Positions 11,670 to 23,525 of a stretch of DNA of 64,000 bases are shown in pieces. A program made the position numbers and the translations under genes. Within the stretch, counting starts at the first letter, position 1. Every line of letters begins with the position of its first letter. The notes beneath the pieces are model-generated. The model made no database searches. It was given only the letters and a program-made list of their open reading frames with translations, and was not told the DNA's origin. The stretch is from Bufo bufo (Eukaryota; Chordata; Amphibia; Anura; Bufonidae), in the NCBI RefSeq assembly GCF_905171765.1, contig NC_053392.1:499206556-499270555 (forward strand), read 5' to 3'.

Positions 11670-13250
11670 AATGACCCCATTCTATAAACTACACCCCTCA
11701 AGGTATTCAAAACTGATTTTACAAACGTAACCCTTTAGATGTTGCACAAGAGTTATTGGCAAATGGGGATGAAATTTGCGAATTTCATTTTTTTTGCCTT
11801 ATTTTCCATTTTAACCCATTTTTTCCACTAACAAAGCAAGGGTTAACAGCCAAACAAGACTGTATCTTTATTGCCCTGACTCTGCCATTTACAGAAACAC
11901 CCCATATGTGGCCGTAAACTACTGTACGGCCACACAGCGGGGCGTAGAGTGAAAGATGCGCCATATGGTTTTTGGAAGGCAGGTTTTGCTGGACTGGTTT
12001 TTTGACACCATGTCCCATTTGAAGCCCCCCTGATGCACCCCTAGAGTAGAAACTCCATAAAAGTGACCCCATCTAAGAAACTACACCCCTCAAGGTATTC
12101 AAAACTGATTTTACAAAGTTTGTTTACCCTTTAGGTATTGCACAATATTTAATGGAAAATAGAGATACAATTTCAAAATTTCACTTTTTTGGCAGATTTT
12201 CCATTTTAATATTTTTTTTCCAGTTCTAAAGCAATGGTTAACAGCCAAACAAAACTCATTATTTATGGCCCTGATTCTGTAGTTTACAGAAACACCCCAT
12301 ATATGGTCGTAAACTGCTGTACGGGCACACGGCAGGGTGCAGAAGGAAAGGAATGCCATACGGTTTTTGGAAGGCAGATTTTGCTGGACAGTTTTTTTTT
12401 ACACCATGTCCCATTTGAAGCCCCCCTGATGCACCCCTAGAGTAGAAACTCCAAAAAAGTGACCCCATTTTAGAAACTACGGGATAAGGTGGCAGTTTTG
12501 TTGGTACTAGTTTAGGGTACATATGATTTTTGGTTGCTCTATATTACACTTTTTGTGCGGCAAGGTAACAATAGCTTTTTTGGCACCGTTTTTTTTTTGT
12601 TATTTACAACGTTAATCTGACAGGTTAGATCATGTGGTAATTTTATAGAGCAGGTTGTCACGGACGCGGCGATACCTAATATGTGTATACAATTTTTTTT
12701 ATTTATGTAAGTTTTACACCAATGAATTAATTTTTAAAACAAAAAAAAGTTTTAGTGTCTCCATAGTCTAAGAGCCATAGTTATTTCAGTTTTTGGGCGA
12801 TTATCTTAAGTAGGGTCTCATTTTTTGCGGGATGAGATGACGGTTTTATTGGCACTATTTTGGGGTGCATGACTTTTTGGTCGCTTGCTATTACACTTTT
12901 TGTGACTTAAGATGACAAAAAATAGCTTTTTTTACACCGTTTTTTTTTTTTACGGTGGTCACCTGAGGGGTTAGGTTATGTGATATTTTTATAGAGCCGG
13001 TCGATACGGACGCGGCGATACCTAATATGTATACTTTTTTTTATTTATGTAAGTTTTACACAATGAATTCATTTTTGAAACAAAAAAAAATCATGTTTTA
13101 GTGTTTCCATAGTCTAAGAGCCATAGTTTTTTCAGTTTTGGGGCGATTATCTTGGGTAGGGTATGATTTTTGCGGGATGAGATGACGGTTTGATTGTTAC
13201 AATTTTGGCGTACATACGACTTTTTTGATCACTTTTATTACCTTTTTTGG
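11670..13250. repeat. Internal duplications within the TTAA transposon
   Basis: Two ~380-bp direct copies (about 11670-12060 and 12080-12460) share CTACACCCCTCAAGGTATTC, ACAGAAACACCCCATAT and TGCACCCCTAGAGTAGAAAC. A second family follows, with copies starting near 12480, 12830 and 13160, sharing GGGATGAGATGACGGTTT, GACGCGGCGATACCTAATAT and TTATGTAAGTTTTACAC. The copies have diverged by point changes. They look like ancient internal amplification of a non-coding arm rather than genes. Confidence 0.7.
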
Positions 13251-13314
13251 GAAGTAAGTTGGGCAAAATTTCAAATTCATCAAAGTTTTTTATTTTTTAT
13301 TTTCACTAGAAAGG

Positions 13315-13908
13315 ATGACTAATAAATCATTTGATGCATGTATCTTTACAGAGGAAGATGTTCTAAGTTTGCTGTCTAAGGTGAAGACAAATAAGTCACA
13401 GGGGCCTGATGAGATACACCCAAAATTATTAAAAGAGCTTAGTGGTGAGCTGGCAAAACCGCTAACAGATTTATTTAACCAATCATTAGTAACAGGAGTC
13501 GTCCCGGAAGATTGGAAATTGGCAAATGTCGTGCCCATTCACAAGAAAGGTAGTAGGGAGGAATCGAGCAACTATAGACCAGTGAGTCTGACATCAATAG
13601 TAGGCAAATTAATGGAAACCCGATTAAAGGATAGGATTGTGCAACATCTAAAATCCCATGGATTGCAAGAAGAAAAACAACATGAGTTTACATCAGGGAG
13701 ATCATGTCAAACAAATCTTATAGATTTTTTTGACTGGGTGACTAAAATAATAGACGGTGGAGGTGCAGTAGACATCGCATATCTAGATTTTAGTAAGGCT
13801 TTTGACACTGTCCCACATAGAAGACTTATCAATAAACTGCAGTCATTGAGCATGGACTCCGAAATTGTTGAGTGGATTAGGCAGTGGCTGAGTGACAGAC
13901 AACAGAGG
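13315..13908 (+). pseudogene. LINE reverse transcriptase, N-terminal part
   Basis: Open frame of about 200 codons with non-LTR RT blocks: KSQGPDEIHPKLLKEL, WKLANVVPIHKKG, NYRPVSLTSIVGKLME and YLDFSKAFDTVPHRRL (the first catalytic Asp lies in this block). The order and wording match CR1/L2/Rex-like LINEs. The frame is interrupted by the hAT insertion whose target duplication starts at 13909; the RT continues at 15927. The upstream endonuclease domain is absent. Confidence 0.85.
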
Positions 13909-14499
13909 GTTGTAGTCAGGGCTGGGACAAGGCCATTTGGTGCCCAGGGCGAAGATGGCAAACTGCGCCCCCCCCCCCCCCGTTTTTAAGAAAGAATCAA
14001 TGTTGTTTCAAAACAAGAATATACTTAAAGCAATAGAACAAAGGACTGTGGGACTTTGAAAGTCACAGACACTATAAAGTTCCCCCCCATCATCATGTGC
14101 CAGTATAAAGTCCCCCCCATCATCATGTGCCAGTTTTGTAATAAGCCCCCCCAATGTGCCAGTAACACTATTGTAAAAAAAAACAAAAAAAAAACACTTA
14201 TACTTACCTAAGTGTCAGCGATGCGATGCAGCCTCTTCCTGTGTCCCACGCTGTAATGTAAGGCTCAGGCGGCACGATGACGTCATTGCGCCGGCCTCTG
14301 AGAGGCTGCCGGCCTAGTGCCTGCAGCCAGGGGCGTACATAAAAATCACTGGGCCCCATAGCAGGAATCTAAATTGGGCCCCCATTCCCCTTTTATAGCC
14401 CCTCCCTTTGTTCCATGAACTATTCTTGCTGCTGCGTTTTATAATTTATGCCATCAGGGCCGGAATGGGATTACAAAACAGCCCTGGCACACAAAAGAG

Positions 14500-15000
14500 G
14501 TATAATAGATGCAGATGTATATTATATACAGCAGTGTACAGTTATGTGAGGTACGCGGTATAATAGATGCTGTGTGTACAGGTATATAGTATATTCCCTA
14601 GTGTTCTGATATGTGAGGTACAGGGTATAATAGATGCAGTGTGTACAGGTATATAGTATATACAGCAGTGTACTGATATGTGAGGTACGGGGTATAATAT
14701 ATGCAGTGTATACAGTATATACAGTAGTGTAATATGTGAGGTACGAGGTATAATAGATGCAGTGTGTACAGGTATATAGTAAATACAGCAGTGTATTGAC
14801 ACCTCGTACCTCACATATCAGTACACTGCTGTATATACTATATATCTGTACACACTGCATCTATTATACCTCGTACCTCACATATATAGTATATACAGAA
14901 GTGTACTGATATCTGTACACACAGCATCTATTATACCTCATACCTCACATATCAGTGCACTGCGGTATATACTATATATCTGTACATATTGCATGTATAA
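14500..15000. repeat. Palindromic minisatellite
   Basis: Units of about 70-85 bp (GAGGTACGxGGTATAATAGATGC, CAGTGTGTACAGGTATATAGTA, ACAGCAGTGTACTGATATG) run forward from about 14500 to 14795 and then in reverse complement from about 14798 to 15000. The arrangement is a large imperfect hairpin. Open frames across it are only repeat translations (tyrosine/isoleucine-rich) and are not genes. Confidence 0.85.
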
Positions 15001-15033
15001 TACTGTGTAATATATGCAGTGTGTGTGCATGTA

Positions 15034-15037
<4 letters not shown>

Positions 15038-15071
<34 letters not shown>
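15038..15071. repeat. (TA)n microsatellite
   Basis: An uninterrupted alternating TA tract follows a GTGTGTATG tract in the interior of the nested hAT MITE. Confidence 0.9.
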
Positions 15072-15075
<4 letters not shown>

Positions 15076-15926
15076 GCAGTGTATTGATGTGACACATAGA
15101 AGGTATAATACTGTAGATGCAGCGTTTATAGAAATATGTGGTCAGTTATGCATTATAGTCACTGCGAGGTACATGAGGTAGTGGTAACTGTCTGAAGTAG
15201 TATACATGAGTGAGCAATGAGTAAAAACAGGGCATGGAGGGGGGGGGGGGTAAATGATGAAAAGTGGAGGACCTCCTCTTACCTCTCCATTCCAGTCTGT
15301 ATGGATCAATACAGAGCTGCTTGTGAACTTTTAATACTTGCTGTTAGGGGTTGAAGGACCTGTGATGATGTCATCACAGGTCCTGGCAGATGTACCTTTG
15401 AAACCTAGGAACTACACCATTTTTGGTGCAGTTCCTTTGCTAGATTCTGCAGGACCTGTGATGTTGAAGATGATGTCATCACAGGTCCTGGCAGATGCAC
15501 TGTTCTAACCTGGGAACTACACTTTACACTGTGCAGTTCCCTTACAGGACCTGTGATGACATCATCAAAGGTCCTTTAGCTTTAGAAAGGTAAACAGGAG
15601 TAATTAGGGGGCGGGGCCTCTCTTCCACTTCGGTGCCTGCCTGCAGCCTATCAGAGGAAAGGGAAGGGACACGCCTCTCCCTCCCCTGCACCTCCGCTGG
15701 CACAGACAGTTTACAATGGAGATGAGCGCAATGGAAGCGCTCATCTCCCTGTGCCCGGCGGCGGCTGCTCACTTGGGGGGGGGGGTCATTTTAGTTGGGG
15801 GGGCACAGCATGATGTAGGGGGGGCCGTGGCTGGCACTTCACCTGCGCCCCCCTCCTGTCCGCAAATGGTAGCGCCCAGGGCACCCGCTCCTTCGGCCCC
15901 TGCCTTGTACCGGCCCTGGTTGTAGT

Positions 15927-16890
15927 CAATGGAGAACATTCAAAACAAGGTCATGTTACCAGTGGGGTTCCACAGGGATCTGTACTGGGACCAATTTTGT
16001 TTAATATCTTCATAAGTGATATTGCAAAAGGCCTCGATGGTAAGGTTTGTCTTTTTGCTGATGACACAAAGATATGTAACAGGGTTGATGTTCCTGGAGG
16101 GAAACGCCAAATGGAAAAGGATTTAGGAAAACTAGAAGAATGGTCAGAACTCTGGCAACTGAAATTTAATGTGGATAAGTGCAAGATAATGCACCTGGGG
16201 CGTAAAAACCCAAGGGCAGAATATAGAATATTTGACACAGTCCTGACCTCAGTATCTGAGGAAAGGGATTTAGGAGTAATTATTTCAGAAGACTTAAAGG
16301 TGGGAAGACAATGTAATAGAGCAGCACGAAATGCCAGCAGAATGCTTGGATGTATAGGGAGAGGTATAAGCAGTAGAAAGAGTGAAGTGCTTATGCCGCT
16401 GTACAGAACACTGGTGAGACCTCACTTGGAGTATTGTGCGCAGTACTGGAGGTCATATCTCCAGAAGGATATAGATACTCTAGAGAGAGTTCAGAGAAGA
16501 GCTACTAAACTAGTACATGGATTGCAGGATAAAACTTACCAGGAAAGGTTAAAGGACCTTAACATGTATAGCTTGGAAGAAAGAAGAGACAGAGGGGATA
16601 TGATAGAAACTTTTAAATACATAAAGGGAATCAACTCGGTAAAGGAGGAGAGCATATTTAAAAGAAGAAAAACTACCACAAGAGGACACAGTTTTAAATT
16701 AGGGGGGCAAAGGTTTAAAAGTAATATAAGGAAGTATTACTTTACTGAGAGAGTAGTGGATGCATGGAATAGCCTTCCTGCAGAAGTGGTAGCTGCAAAT
16801 ACAGTGAAGGGGTTTAAGCATGCATGGGATAGGCATAAGGCTATCCTTCATATAAGATATGGCCAGGGACTATTCATAGGATTCAGATAT
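15927..16890 (+). pseudogene. LINE reverse transcriptase, C-terminal part
   Basis: The RT resumes after the hAT insertion with SGVPQGSVLGPILFNIFISD, the catalytic FADDTKI box, WQLKFNVDKCKIMHLG and the C-terminal region RPHLEYCAQYW, DTLERVQRRATKLV, YSLEERRDRGDMI. The latter is typical of CR1/L2-group ORF2. The frame stays open for over 300 codons to about 17010, past the LINE 3' tail. With both halves, only the endonuclease and early RT are missing. Confidence 0.85.
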
Positions 16891-17566
16891 ATTGGGCAGA
16901 CTAGATGGGCCAAATGGTTCTTATCTGCCGACACATTCTATGTTTCTATGTTAACCTTTTCCATACAGCGGTCCGTACGGACCGCGGTATGGAAAGAGTT
17001 AAAAGGCTGACATCGCATCGCAGATGTCAGCCGTTTATGCCAGGGTGCCAGCAGTGTGCTGGCACCCTGGTATACCCACTAGACGCCAATGATTATTCAA
17101 GGGGAGGCGGGCGGGGGATCGCGATCCCGCCTGCCCTACCGCCCGCCTCCCGCACCGCCCGCACCGCCTGCAACCCTCCCCCTGCACCTCCCACCGGGCT
17201 AAAATCACTCGGGGGTGCAGGGGGAGGGATACAGATCTATTTTAGGAATACTAAAGTTTCTGATCCCCGCGATCAGAAACTGCAGAAATCGCAGCTAACC
17301 GCAGGTCTGAATTGACCTGCGGTTTGCCGCGATCGCCGACATGGGGGGGTCACGGGACCCCCCCGCGCATTTAGCCTAGGTGCCTGCTCAATGATTTGAG
17401 CAGGCACCGGGTTCCGATCACTGCCAGCCGCACGGCAGTGATCGAAAATACACAGGGCGTACATGTACGCCCTGTGTCCTTAAGTACCAGGGCACAAGGG
17501 CGTACCTGTACGCCCTATGTCCTTAAGGGGTTAAGGGTCGGGCAGGTGCACCAGGCCGGAGCCTAA

Positions 17567-19965
17567 GTGGGAAGTTGCAGAAGGTGCGTGCGATTACGTC
17601 AAAGGACGCACCAGAGTTGGTTGAGTGGCTCACTCAGCCTTCTGCTTCTGCCCCCTTCTTATCCTCTCTATCTGCACCCTCTTCACTCTCTGCTGTGTGC
17701 CCCCCACAGACACCACCACCACCACCATATCCCCTCCACTCGAGTCAGAGGAATTATTTTCCCATCCATTCCAAGACCTTACTGATGCGCAGCCATTCTT
17801 GGCATCGGATCAGGAAGAGGAGGTATAAACGGTCACAATCCAGCAGTCTGACAAGAGTACACAGATCAGCCCAAGCAGGGTGCTCCCTGCTGTTGCTGCC
17901 TACTCCGAGATCTTTAATGTCAGTGGTGGTGAAGGTGACGATGATGACGAGTCGATGGACATCACGTGGGTGCCCACAAGAGAGGAAGGGGATGGGAGTT
18001 CAGAGGGAGAGACAGAGCAGCAGATAGGTAGGAGAAGCAGTCAGAACTTATAGTGCACAGTAGGCAAAAAGCAGGCTGCTAATGTATCTGGAATGAGCCA
18101 TCAACCATGCTCGGTCACATCTGGCGATCCCAGGACTCCGGCACATGGCTCCGCAGAGTGGGCTTTTTTTAACGTGTCTGCTGCTGACAATAGTGTTGCC
18201 ATCTGCAGCCTGTGCTGTCAATGCATAAGTCGCGGTAAGCCCAACACTCACCTAGGGACAACAGTCTTAAGAAGGCACTTGGCCTACCATCGCTGAGCCC
18301 AGTGGGAGCTACACCGTCAGAATCCAAAAAGCCACACTCCCGGTCCTCTAGGTCCTGCCTTATCTCCTTCTCCTCTCTCCTCCTATTTGTCCTCCACTCC
18401 ACCTTCCACCTTGCCGTCGTCGTGTTCATCTGGCAAAAGGCAGGCTTCCGTGGCCCAAATGTTCGAGCGTAAAAAGATGATGATGCCAGATAACCCTCTT
18501 GCCCAACAGCTGACCGCTGTTCTTGTCGGAACTGCTAGCCCGCCAACTACTGCCATATAAATTGGTGGACTCGGAGGCCTTTAGAAAATTTGTGGCCATT
18601 GGCACACCGCAATGGAAGGTTCCCGGAAGGAAATTTTTCTCCCAGAAGTGCACCCCGGAGCTATATGGCCATGTTCAGTGGCAAGTGAATGTATTTCTGG
18701 CACACAGTGTCGGTGCCAAGATACATCTCACCACAGACTCGTGGTCTAGCAAACATGGGAAGGGAAGGTACATAACTTTTACTGCCCACTGGGTGAACCT
18801 TCTGATGGCCGTCAAGCATGCATCCCATAGCACCCTTGTGGATTTGGTGTTACAGCCATGGATTGCACGCAGGCCTGGCTCTTCTTTTCCTCCTCCTACT
18901 ACATCCTCCTTCTCCACATCGGCTGACTCCTCCTTTTCCAATGCTACCACCTCTTCCACTGCGCGCCCCAAGCTCCCCAGAACCTATTCGACGTGCCAGG
19001 TGAGACGTGCCATGCTGTTCTGCGGCTGTTGTTCCTGGAATCCAAGAGCCACTCCGGTCCTTCACTCCTTTTAGCTTTGCGGTCACAGGCCGATCAGTGG
19101 CTAACCCCTCTCAATTTGACATTTGGTAAAGTGGTGTGCCACAATGGTGCCAATCTGCTGAGCGTGCTGAAGCAGGGCAAAAGTTTTCTGGGATCCCTGG
19201 TGTTGTCCATGGCTGGGGGAAGGAGACCGAGGACGACACCCTGGACGATGAGCATTAGCCAGGCCAGTCTACTGCTTGCAGTTTTGTGCAAATGGGGACC
19301 TTCATGCTCCAGTGTTTGAAGAGGGCCTCCGTATAAAAAGCATAAAGGGCAAAAACCAGTACTGGGTGGCAATGTACTTAGACCCCGGTACAAACACAAA
19401 ATGGCATGTTACCAGCATCACAGAGGGCTGGCAGAATGCAGCACTTCCAGGCCTTGCTTCGAGTAATGATTCATTTTGATTTTGCAGTCGCTGGCAGAGG
19501 AATTTCCACTCCCCGAGAAACAGTTGCAGGTACCAATCCAACAGCGCATGCAAGAAGAGGGCGGTTTGAAGATGTGTTGGTCGCTTCGAATATGAGATCA
19601 TTCTTGCAGCCAACCCATCGACAGCCGCCCTCCGGATCAAGCCTCAGGGAACGTCCTAGACCGATAGGTGTCCGACTACATCGGGTTAACGGCTGATGTG
19701 GATGCTCTGAGAAGTGAGTAACCCCTGGACTACTGGGTGTGCAGGCTTGACCTGTGGCCAGAGCTTGCACAATTTGCCATGGAACTCTTGGCTTGCCCTT
19801 CGTCCAGTGTCCTGTCTGAATGGACATTCAGCGCAGCAGGGGGGATCCTGACCGATAAGCGCAGTCGCCTAGCTCACGACAGTGTGGACTAACTCCTCAC
19901 ATTTCTAAAAATGAATGAGGCATGGATCTGGGAGGAATTCAACACATGTGACAACCATGTTTAAT
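17567..19965 (+). pseudogene. hAT transposase with BED zinc finger, multiply broken
   Basis: Pieces in order on the plus strand, in shifting frames: a Ser/Pro-rich acidic N-terminus; a BED-type finger near 18150-18296 (SAEWAFFNVS, ICSLC, GTTVLRRHLAYH supplying Cys2 and two His); a hAT core (LLPYKLVDSEAFRKFV near 18550, IHLTTDSWSSKHGKGRYI near 18725 with the catalytic-region Asp, AHWVN); and the C-terminal dimerisation region near 19730-19920 (ACPSSSVLSEWTFSAAGGIL). At least several frameshifts and stops separate them. Related domesticated proteins are the ZBED family; this copy is simply decayed. Confidence 0.8.
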
Positions 19966-20108
19966 TGAATTTCCTCATGACAGCCCACAAATATCCGCCA
20001 CCGCCCAGAACAAATAATCGTATGTCTTAGGTAAATACAGCGGCATAAAAGTCCTTTTCTGTCTAGTGAATGCCTAATGTTTTGGGCCTCTGAGGAATTC
20101 AAAACCTG

Positions 20109-20800
20109 TGTAACGGTCGCGTACACACATACACAGGGGGGAGGGAAGTGACCAGTGCGCTCCACCCTTATCCCTGGTCCTGCCTACTTGCCTCGCGAGT
20201 CCTAATGACAGGGGACAACTGGACAGCAATCCCTACCTTGGAATAAGTGCAGGGATGACAGACAGACAAACAGGACGTGAACGGACCGAGTCAATACCAG
20301 GAAAGCTACAAAGTACAAATGGAGCAAGCAGAGAATTGTCAGGAGAAGCCGGGGTCATAAATACCAGGAGAGACGTGAAGTACCAAAGGAGTCAGCAGAG
20401 GATCGTCAGGAGGAGGCCGGGGTCAGAATACCAGGAGAGCAGCAAAGTACACAAGGAGCAGGCAGAGGATCGTCAGGAATTCATCAGGAGGTAAGTACGC
20501 CAGGAAAGACCAAATCACAGGTGGAACCTAAATTAACAGGCAACCTGTGGCCAGCAGGCTGCCTGTATTTATAGTGGGGAGTGAGGGTCATGTGACGTGG
20601 CCAGCGTCACATGACCGACAGACCAACCAGTCGAGCACCGAGTGATCAGCTCGGTGCTCAAGGCAGACTTAGGAGCAGGGAACCACCCAGCTAGTAAAGC
20701 CGCCCTGGGAACGAGGTAAAACACAGATCCTCGTTCCCGAAGCTATGCAGCAGGTCTGCGGCTAATGGGGGACCGAGTGCACCTTCGGAACCCCGTTACA
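20109..20800 (-). repeat. Gypsy 3' LTR
   Basis: 692 bp, TG...CA on the minus strand, adjoining the polypurine tract. Compared with the other LTR it has about 25 extra bases including CGCGTACACACATACA near its plus-strand left end (20115-20130) plus scattered substitutions, so the element is not brand new. Confidence 0.95.
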
Positions 20801-22315
20801 GTACCCCCCCCTTTTACCAGGGGCCACAGGACCCAAGACTTCAGGCGATGGCCTTTCAGAGTGTTCTAAATGAAATTTTCGAACAAGTCTAGGAGCATGA
20901 ACCTCCCTGGCAGGTACCCAAGATCTCTCTTCAGGTCTATACCCCTTCCAGTGAATCAGGTACTGCAAGGAATTACGCAACTTCCTGACATCCACTATTT
21001 TAGACACCACATACTCGACAGCATCATTAACAAGAACCAGCGGAGGCGAGGCTTTCGATGGTACTACCGGTTCAAAATATTTTTTAAGTAGAGATTTATG
21101 GAACACATTATGAATGTGGAATGACTCAGGCAGCTCCAACCTAAATGATACCGGGTCAATCACTTCCGTGATCTTATATGGACCAACAAAACAAGGAGCA
21201 AACTTTTTAGAATCTACCTTAAGAGAGAGATTCTTGGAGGACAACCATACCTTATCCCCAACCTGAAAATTCACCCCCCTTGAACGTCTCCCCCTTGAAC
21301 GTCTCCTATCGGCCTTGAGTTTCTGAGAACTTTGAGCCTTTTCTAAGTTCGATTGAACCCGGGCCCAAACTGTGCACAGTTCAGAGGAGAACCTATCCGT
21401 CTCAGGGTTAGAGGAGGAGACGGATGACCCAGAATGAAAACGGGGATGGAACCCATGGTTACAAAAGAAAGGTGAAACCCCAGCAGAAGAATTGACACGG
21501 TTATTCAAAGCAAATTCAGCCAATGGAAGAAATTTCACCCATAATTGCTGGTCATCAGCAACATACAACCTCAAGAATTGTTCCACAGACTGATTAAGGC
21601 GTTCAGTCTGCCCATTACTCTCAGGGTGGTAGGCAGAGGAAAAAGACAATGAAATTTTACATTTTTGACAGAAGGCCCTCCAGAATTTGGACACAAACTG
21701 CACACCCCTGTCAGAAACAATATTTTCCGGGATACCATGCAATCGAACAATTTCTTTCACAAAAATAGACACCAGAGTTTTGGCATTCGGGAGTTTAGAC
21801 AGGGGAATGAAATGGACCATCTTGCTAAACCTATCGACCACTACCCAAACTACAGTCTTACCCTCCGCCGGCGGTAGGTCAGTTATAAAGTCCATCGAGA
21901 TATGGGACCAGGGTCTACTGGGAATGGGTAGGGGTCGTAGGTTACCAGCAGGGCGAGTCCTAGGTGTCTTGGACCTGGCACAAACCTCACAGGCTGACAC
22001 GTAGGACTTGAAATCCCTAGTTAGAGTGGGCCACCAATAAGATCTAGAAACCAGATCCTTAGTGCCCTCAACACCCAGATGTCCACAAAAGGCAGAATCG
22101 TGACACTCACCCAACAGCTGGAGATGAAATTGTACGGGAACAAACAACTTATCTGTTGGGGTGGATACTGGTGCCAGATGTTGTTCAGACCTAATGCCAG
22201 CCGAGATATCCTGGGTAAGAGCTGCTAAGAAGATTTTTGCTGGTAGGATGGATTCAGGTGGTACCTCAGTAGGTTGAAAAGCCTGGAAGCTCCGAGATAA
22301 TGCATCCGCCTTCAC
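20762..22315 (-). pseudogene. pol: Gypsy integrase with chromodomain
   Basis: Open frame of 517 codons from the end of RNase H to just inside the 3' LTR. It shows the zinc-binding HHCC region (ECHDSAFCGHLG, then CEVCARSK), the catalytic core with MDFITDLP (Asp), VSDRGVQF (Asp) and YHPESNGQTERLNQ (Glu), a GPY/F module (CFVGPYKITEV) and a C-terminal chromodomain (VEYVVSKIVDVRKL, YLIHWKGY, RSWVPAREV). The chromodomain is thought to guide integration to particular chromatin. The first codons (KADALSR) belong to the RH-IN linker. Only the link to RT upstream is broken. Confidence 0.9.
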
Positions 22316-22354
22316 ATTTTTACTTCCCGGCCTGAACTTAATGGAAAAATCAAA

Positions 22355-23525
22355 AACAGAGCCAATCTGGCTTGACGAGGATTCAACCTCTTAGCAGACT
22401 CGAGAAAACATAAGGTTTTTATGGTCAGTGACAACAGTTACACAATGCCTTGCCCCCTCCAGAAAATGCCTCCACTCCTCAAAAGCCCATTTAATGGCCA
22501 GCAGCTCCCTATTCCCTATGTCGTAGTTTCTCTCCGTGGGAGAGAATTTCCTGGAGAAGAAGGCACATGGTCTCAGGTTAGTGAGGCTAGCAGGACCTTG
22601 TGAAAAGACTGCTCTTGCGCCGTCCTCGGACGCATCCACCTCCACAATAAAAGGTTTCTCCTGATCAGGCTGGATCAGAATGGGAGCGCTACTGAATGCC
22701 TTTTTTAATTTTTCAAATGAAGAAATGGCCTCAGTAGACCAATTCTCCAAATCCGCCCCTTTCTTAGTAAGGTTGGTCAATGGTTTAGCAATTACGGAAA
22801 AATTCATAATAAATTTACGATAGCAATTGGCGAAACCTAAGAACCGTTGTAAGGCCTTTAAGGATGAAGGTCTTACCCATTCCTTAATTGCTAGTACCTT
22901 ACCAGGATCCATCTTGAAGGCGTGAGGAGTCAGAACATGCCCTAGAAAGAGAATCTCCTGTACACCAAAGACACATTTCTCTTGCTTAGCGGATAGCTGA
23001 TTCTCCCTCAACACCTCTAATACTTGTTTAACATGAGACACATGGGATTCGAAGTCAGGAGAGAATATCAAAATGTCGTCAAGATAGACAATAACAAATT
23101 TACCTAAGAACTCCCTAAGAATGTCATTCATGAAGTTTTGGAACACAGCTGGGGCATTGCTGAGTCCAAAAGGCATCACCTGATATTCAAAGTGTCCTAC
23201 TGGAGTATTGAACGCCGTCTTCCATTCGTCTCCCTCCTTGATTCGGATTAGATTGTATGCCCCTTTCAGGTCAATTTTGGAAAACCAGGTTGCCCCCAGA
23301 ACCTGGTTAAATAAATCCGGAATCAATGGGAGGGAGTATCTATTCTGGACAGTGATTTTATTTAATCTCCGGTAATCGATACATGGCCTAAGACCACCAT
23401 CTTTTTTCTTAACGAAGAAAAACCCCGCCCCCATAGGAGAGACAGAAGGTCTAATATGCTCTTTACCAAGGCTCTCCTTAATATAATCTTCCATGGCCTT
23501 GCGTTCGGGCATAGAAAGATTATAA
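22355..23525 (-). pseudogene. pol: Gypsy reverse transcriptase-RNase H
   Basis: RT landmarks: GAGFFFVKKKDGGLRPCIDY, KIDLKGAYNLIRI, FGLSNAPAVFQNFMND and the catalytic YLDDILIF (plus-strand 23072-23086). RNase H follows with FIVEVDASEDG and ends near TVVTDHKNLMF. A TGA lies just before MPERKAMEDY at about 23524, where an arginine CGA codon would be expected from the family (CpG decay, inference). At the 3' end one extra T near 22408 shifts the frame to a TAA at 22389-22391; a missing T in another T-run near 22360 restores it. Confidence 0.9.

Larger units (their letters stand above)
14328..15639. mobile_element. hAT MITE nested inside the hAT element
   Basis: Begins CAGGGGCGTACATAAAAATC, the same start as the elements at 27735 and 28758 (CAGTGGCGTA). 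It ends CGGTGCCTG, a decayed partner of the usual CGCCCCTG end. Flanks are CCTGCAGC at 14320-14327 and 15640-15647, an exact 8-bp duplication. The interior contains a palindromic minisatellite and GA-rich and CCTGTGATGA-rich direct and inverted short repeats (15357-15570). Confidence 0.75.
13917..15918. mobile_element. hAT non-autonomous element inserted in the LINE
   Basis: Ends CAGGGCTGGGACAAGG and CCTTGTACCGGCCCTG are inverted repeats. The flanks are GTTGTAGT at 13909-13916 and 15919-15926, an exact 8-bp duplication. Excising it with one TSD copy rejoins the LINE RT. The interior has poly-C tracts, a nested hAT MITE (14328-15639) and no transposase. Confidence 0.9.
13300..16952 (+). mobile_element. 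CR1/L2-type LINE, 5' truncated, interrupted by hAT
   Basis: The element starts inside RT coding sequence and ends with the family's 3' signature (AGACTAGATGGGCCAAATGG, then short TTCTATG repeats at about 16938-16952). It is 5' truncated, as usual for LINEs. The coding region is split by a hAT element (13917-15918). Both flanks belong to the TTAA transposon. A target duplication was not clear. Confidence 0.8.
11189..17530. mobile_element. TTAA-flanked DNA transposon, non-autonomous, host of nested insertions
   Basis: The outer ends are inverted: CCCCTTAAGGACACAGCC at left, and ATGTCCTTAAGGGG at right. TTAA flanks it at 11185-11188 and 17531-17534. The left arm (11189 to about 13295) holds internal duplications; the right arm (about 16953-17530) is GC-rich with several hairpins (for example GGTGCCAGCAGTGTGCTGGCACC around 17045). 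No transposase reading frame of its own was found. About 3.65 kb of the interior is a LINE with two nested hAT elements. The TTAA duplication points to the piggyBac or Kolobok mode. Confidence 0.75.

Noticed and set aside
14522..14860. 112-codon Tyr/Cys-rich open frame on the minus strand
   Set aside because: It only translates the ~80-bp minisatellite and has no conservation beyond the repeat.
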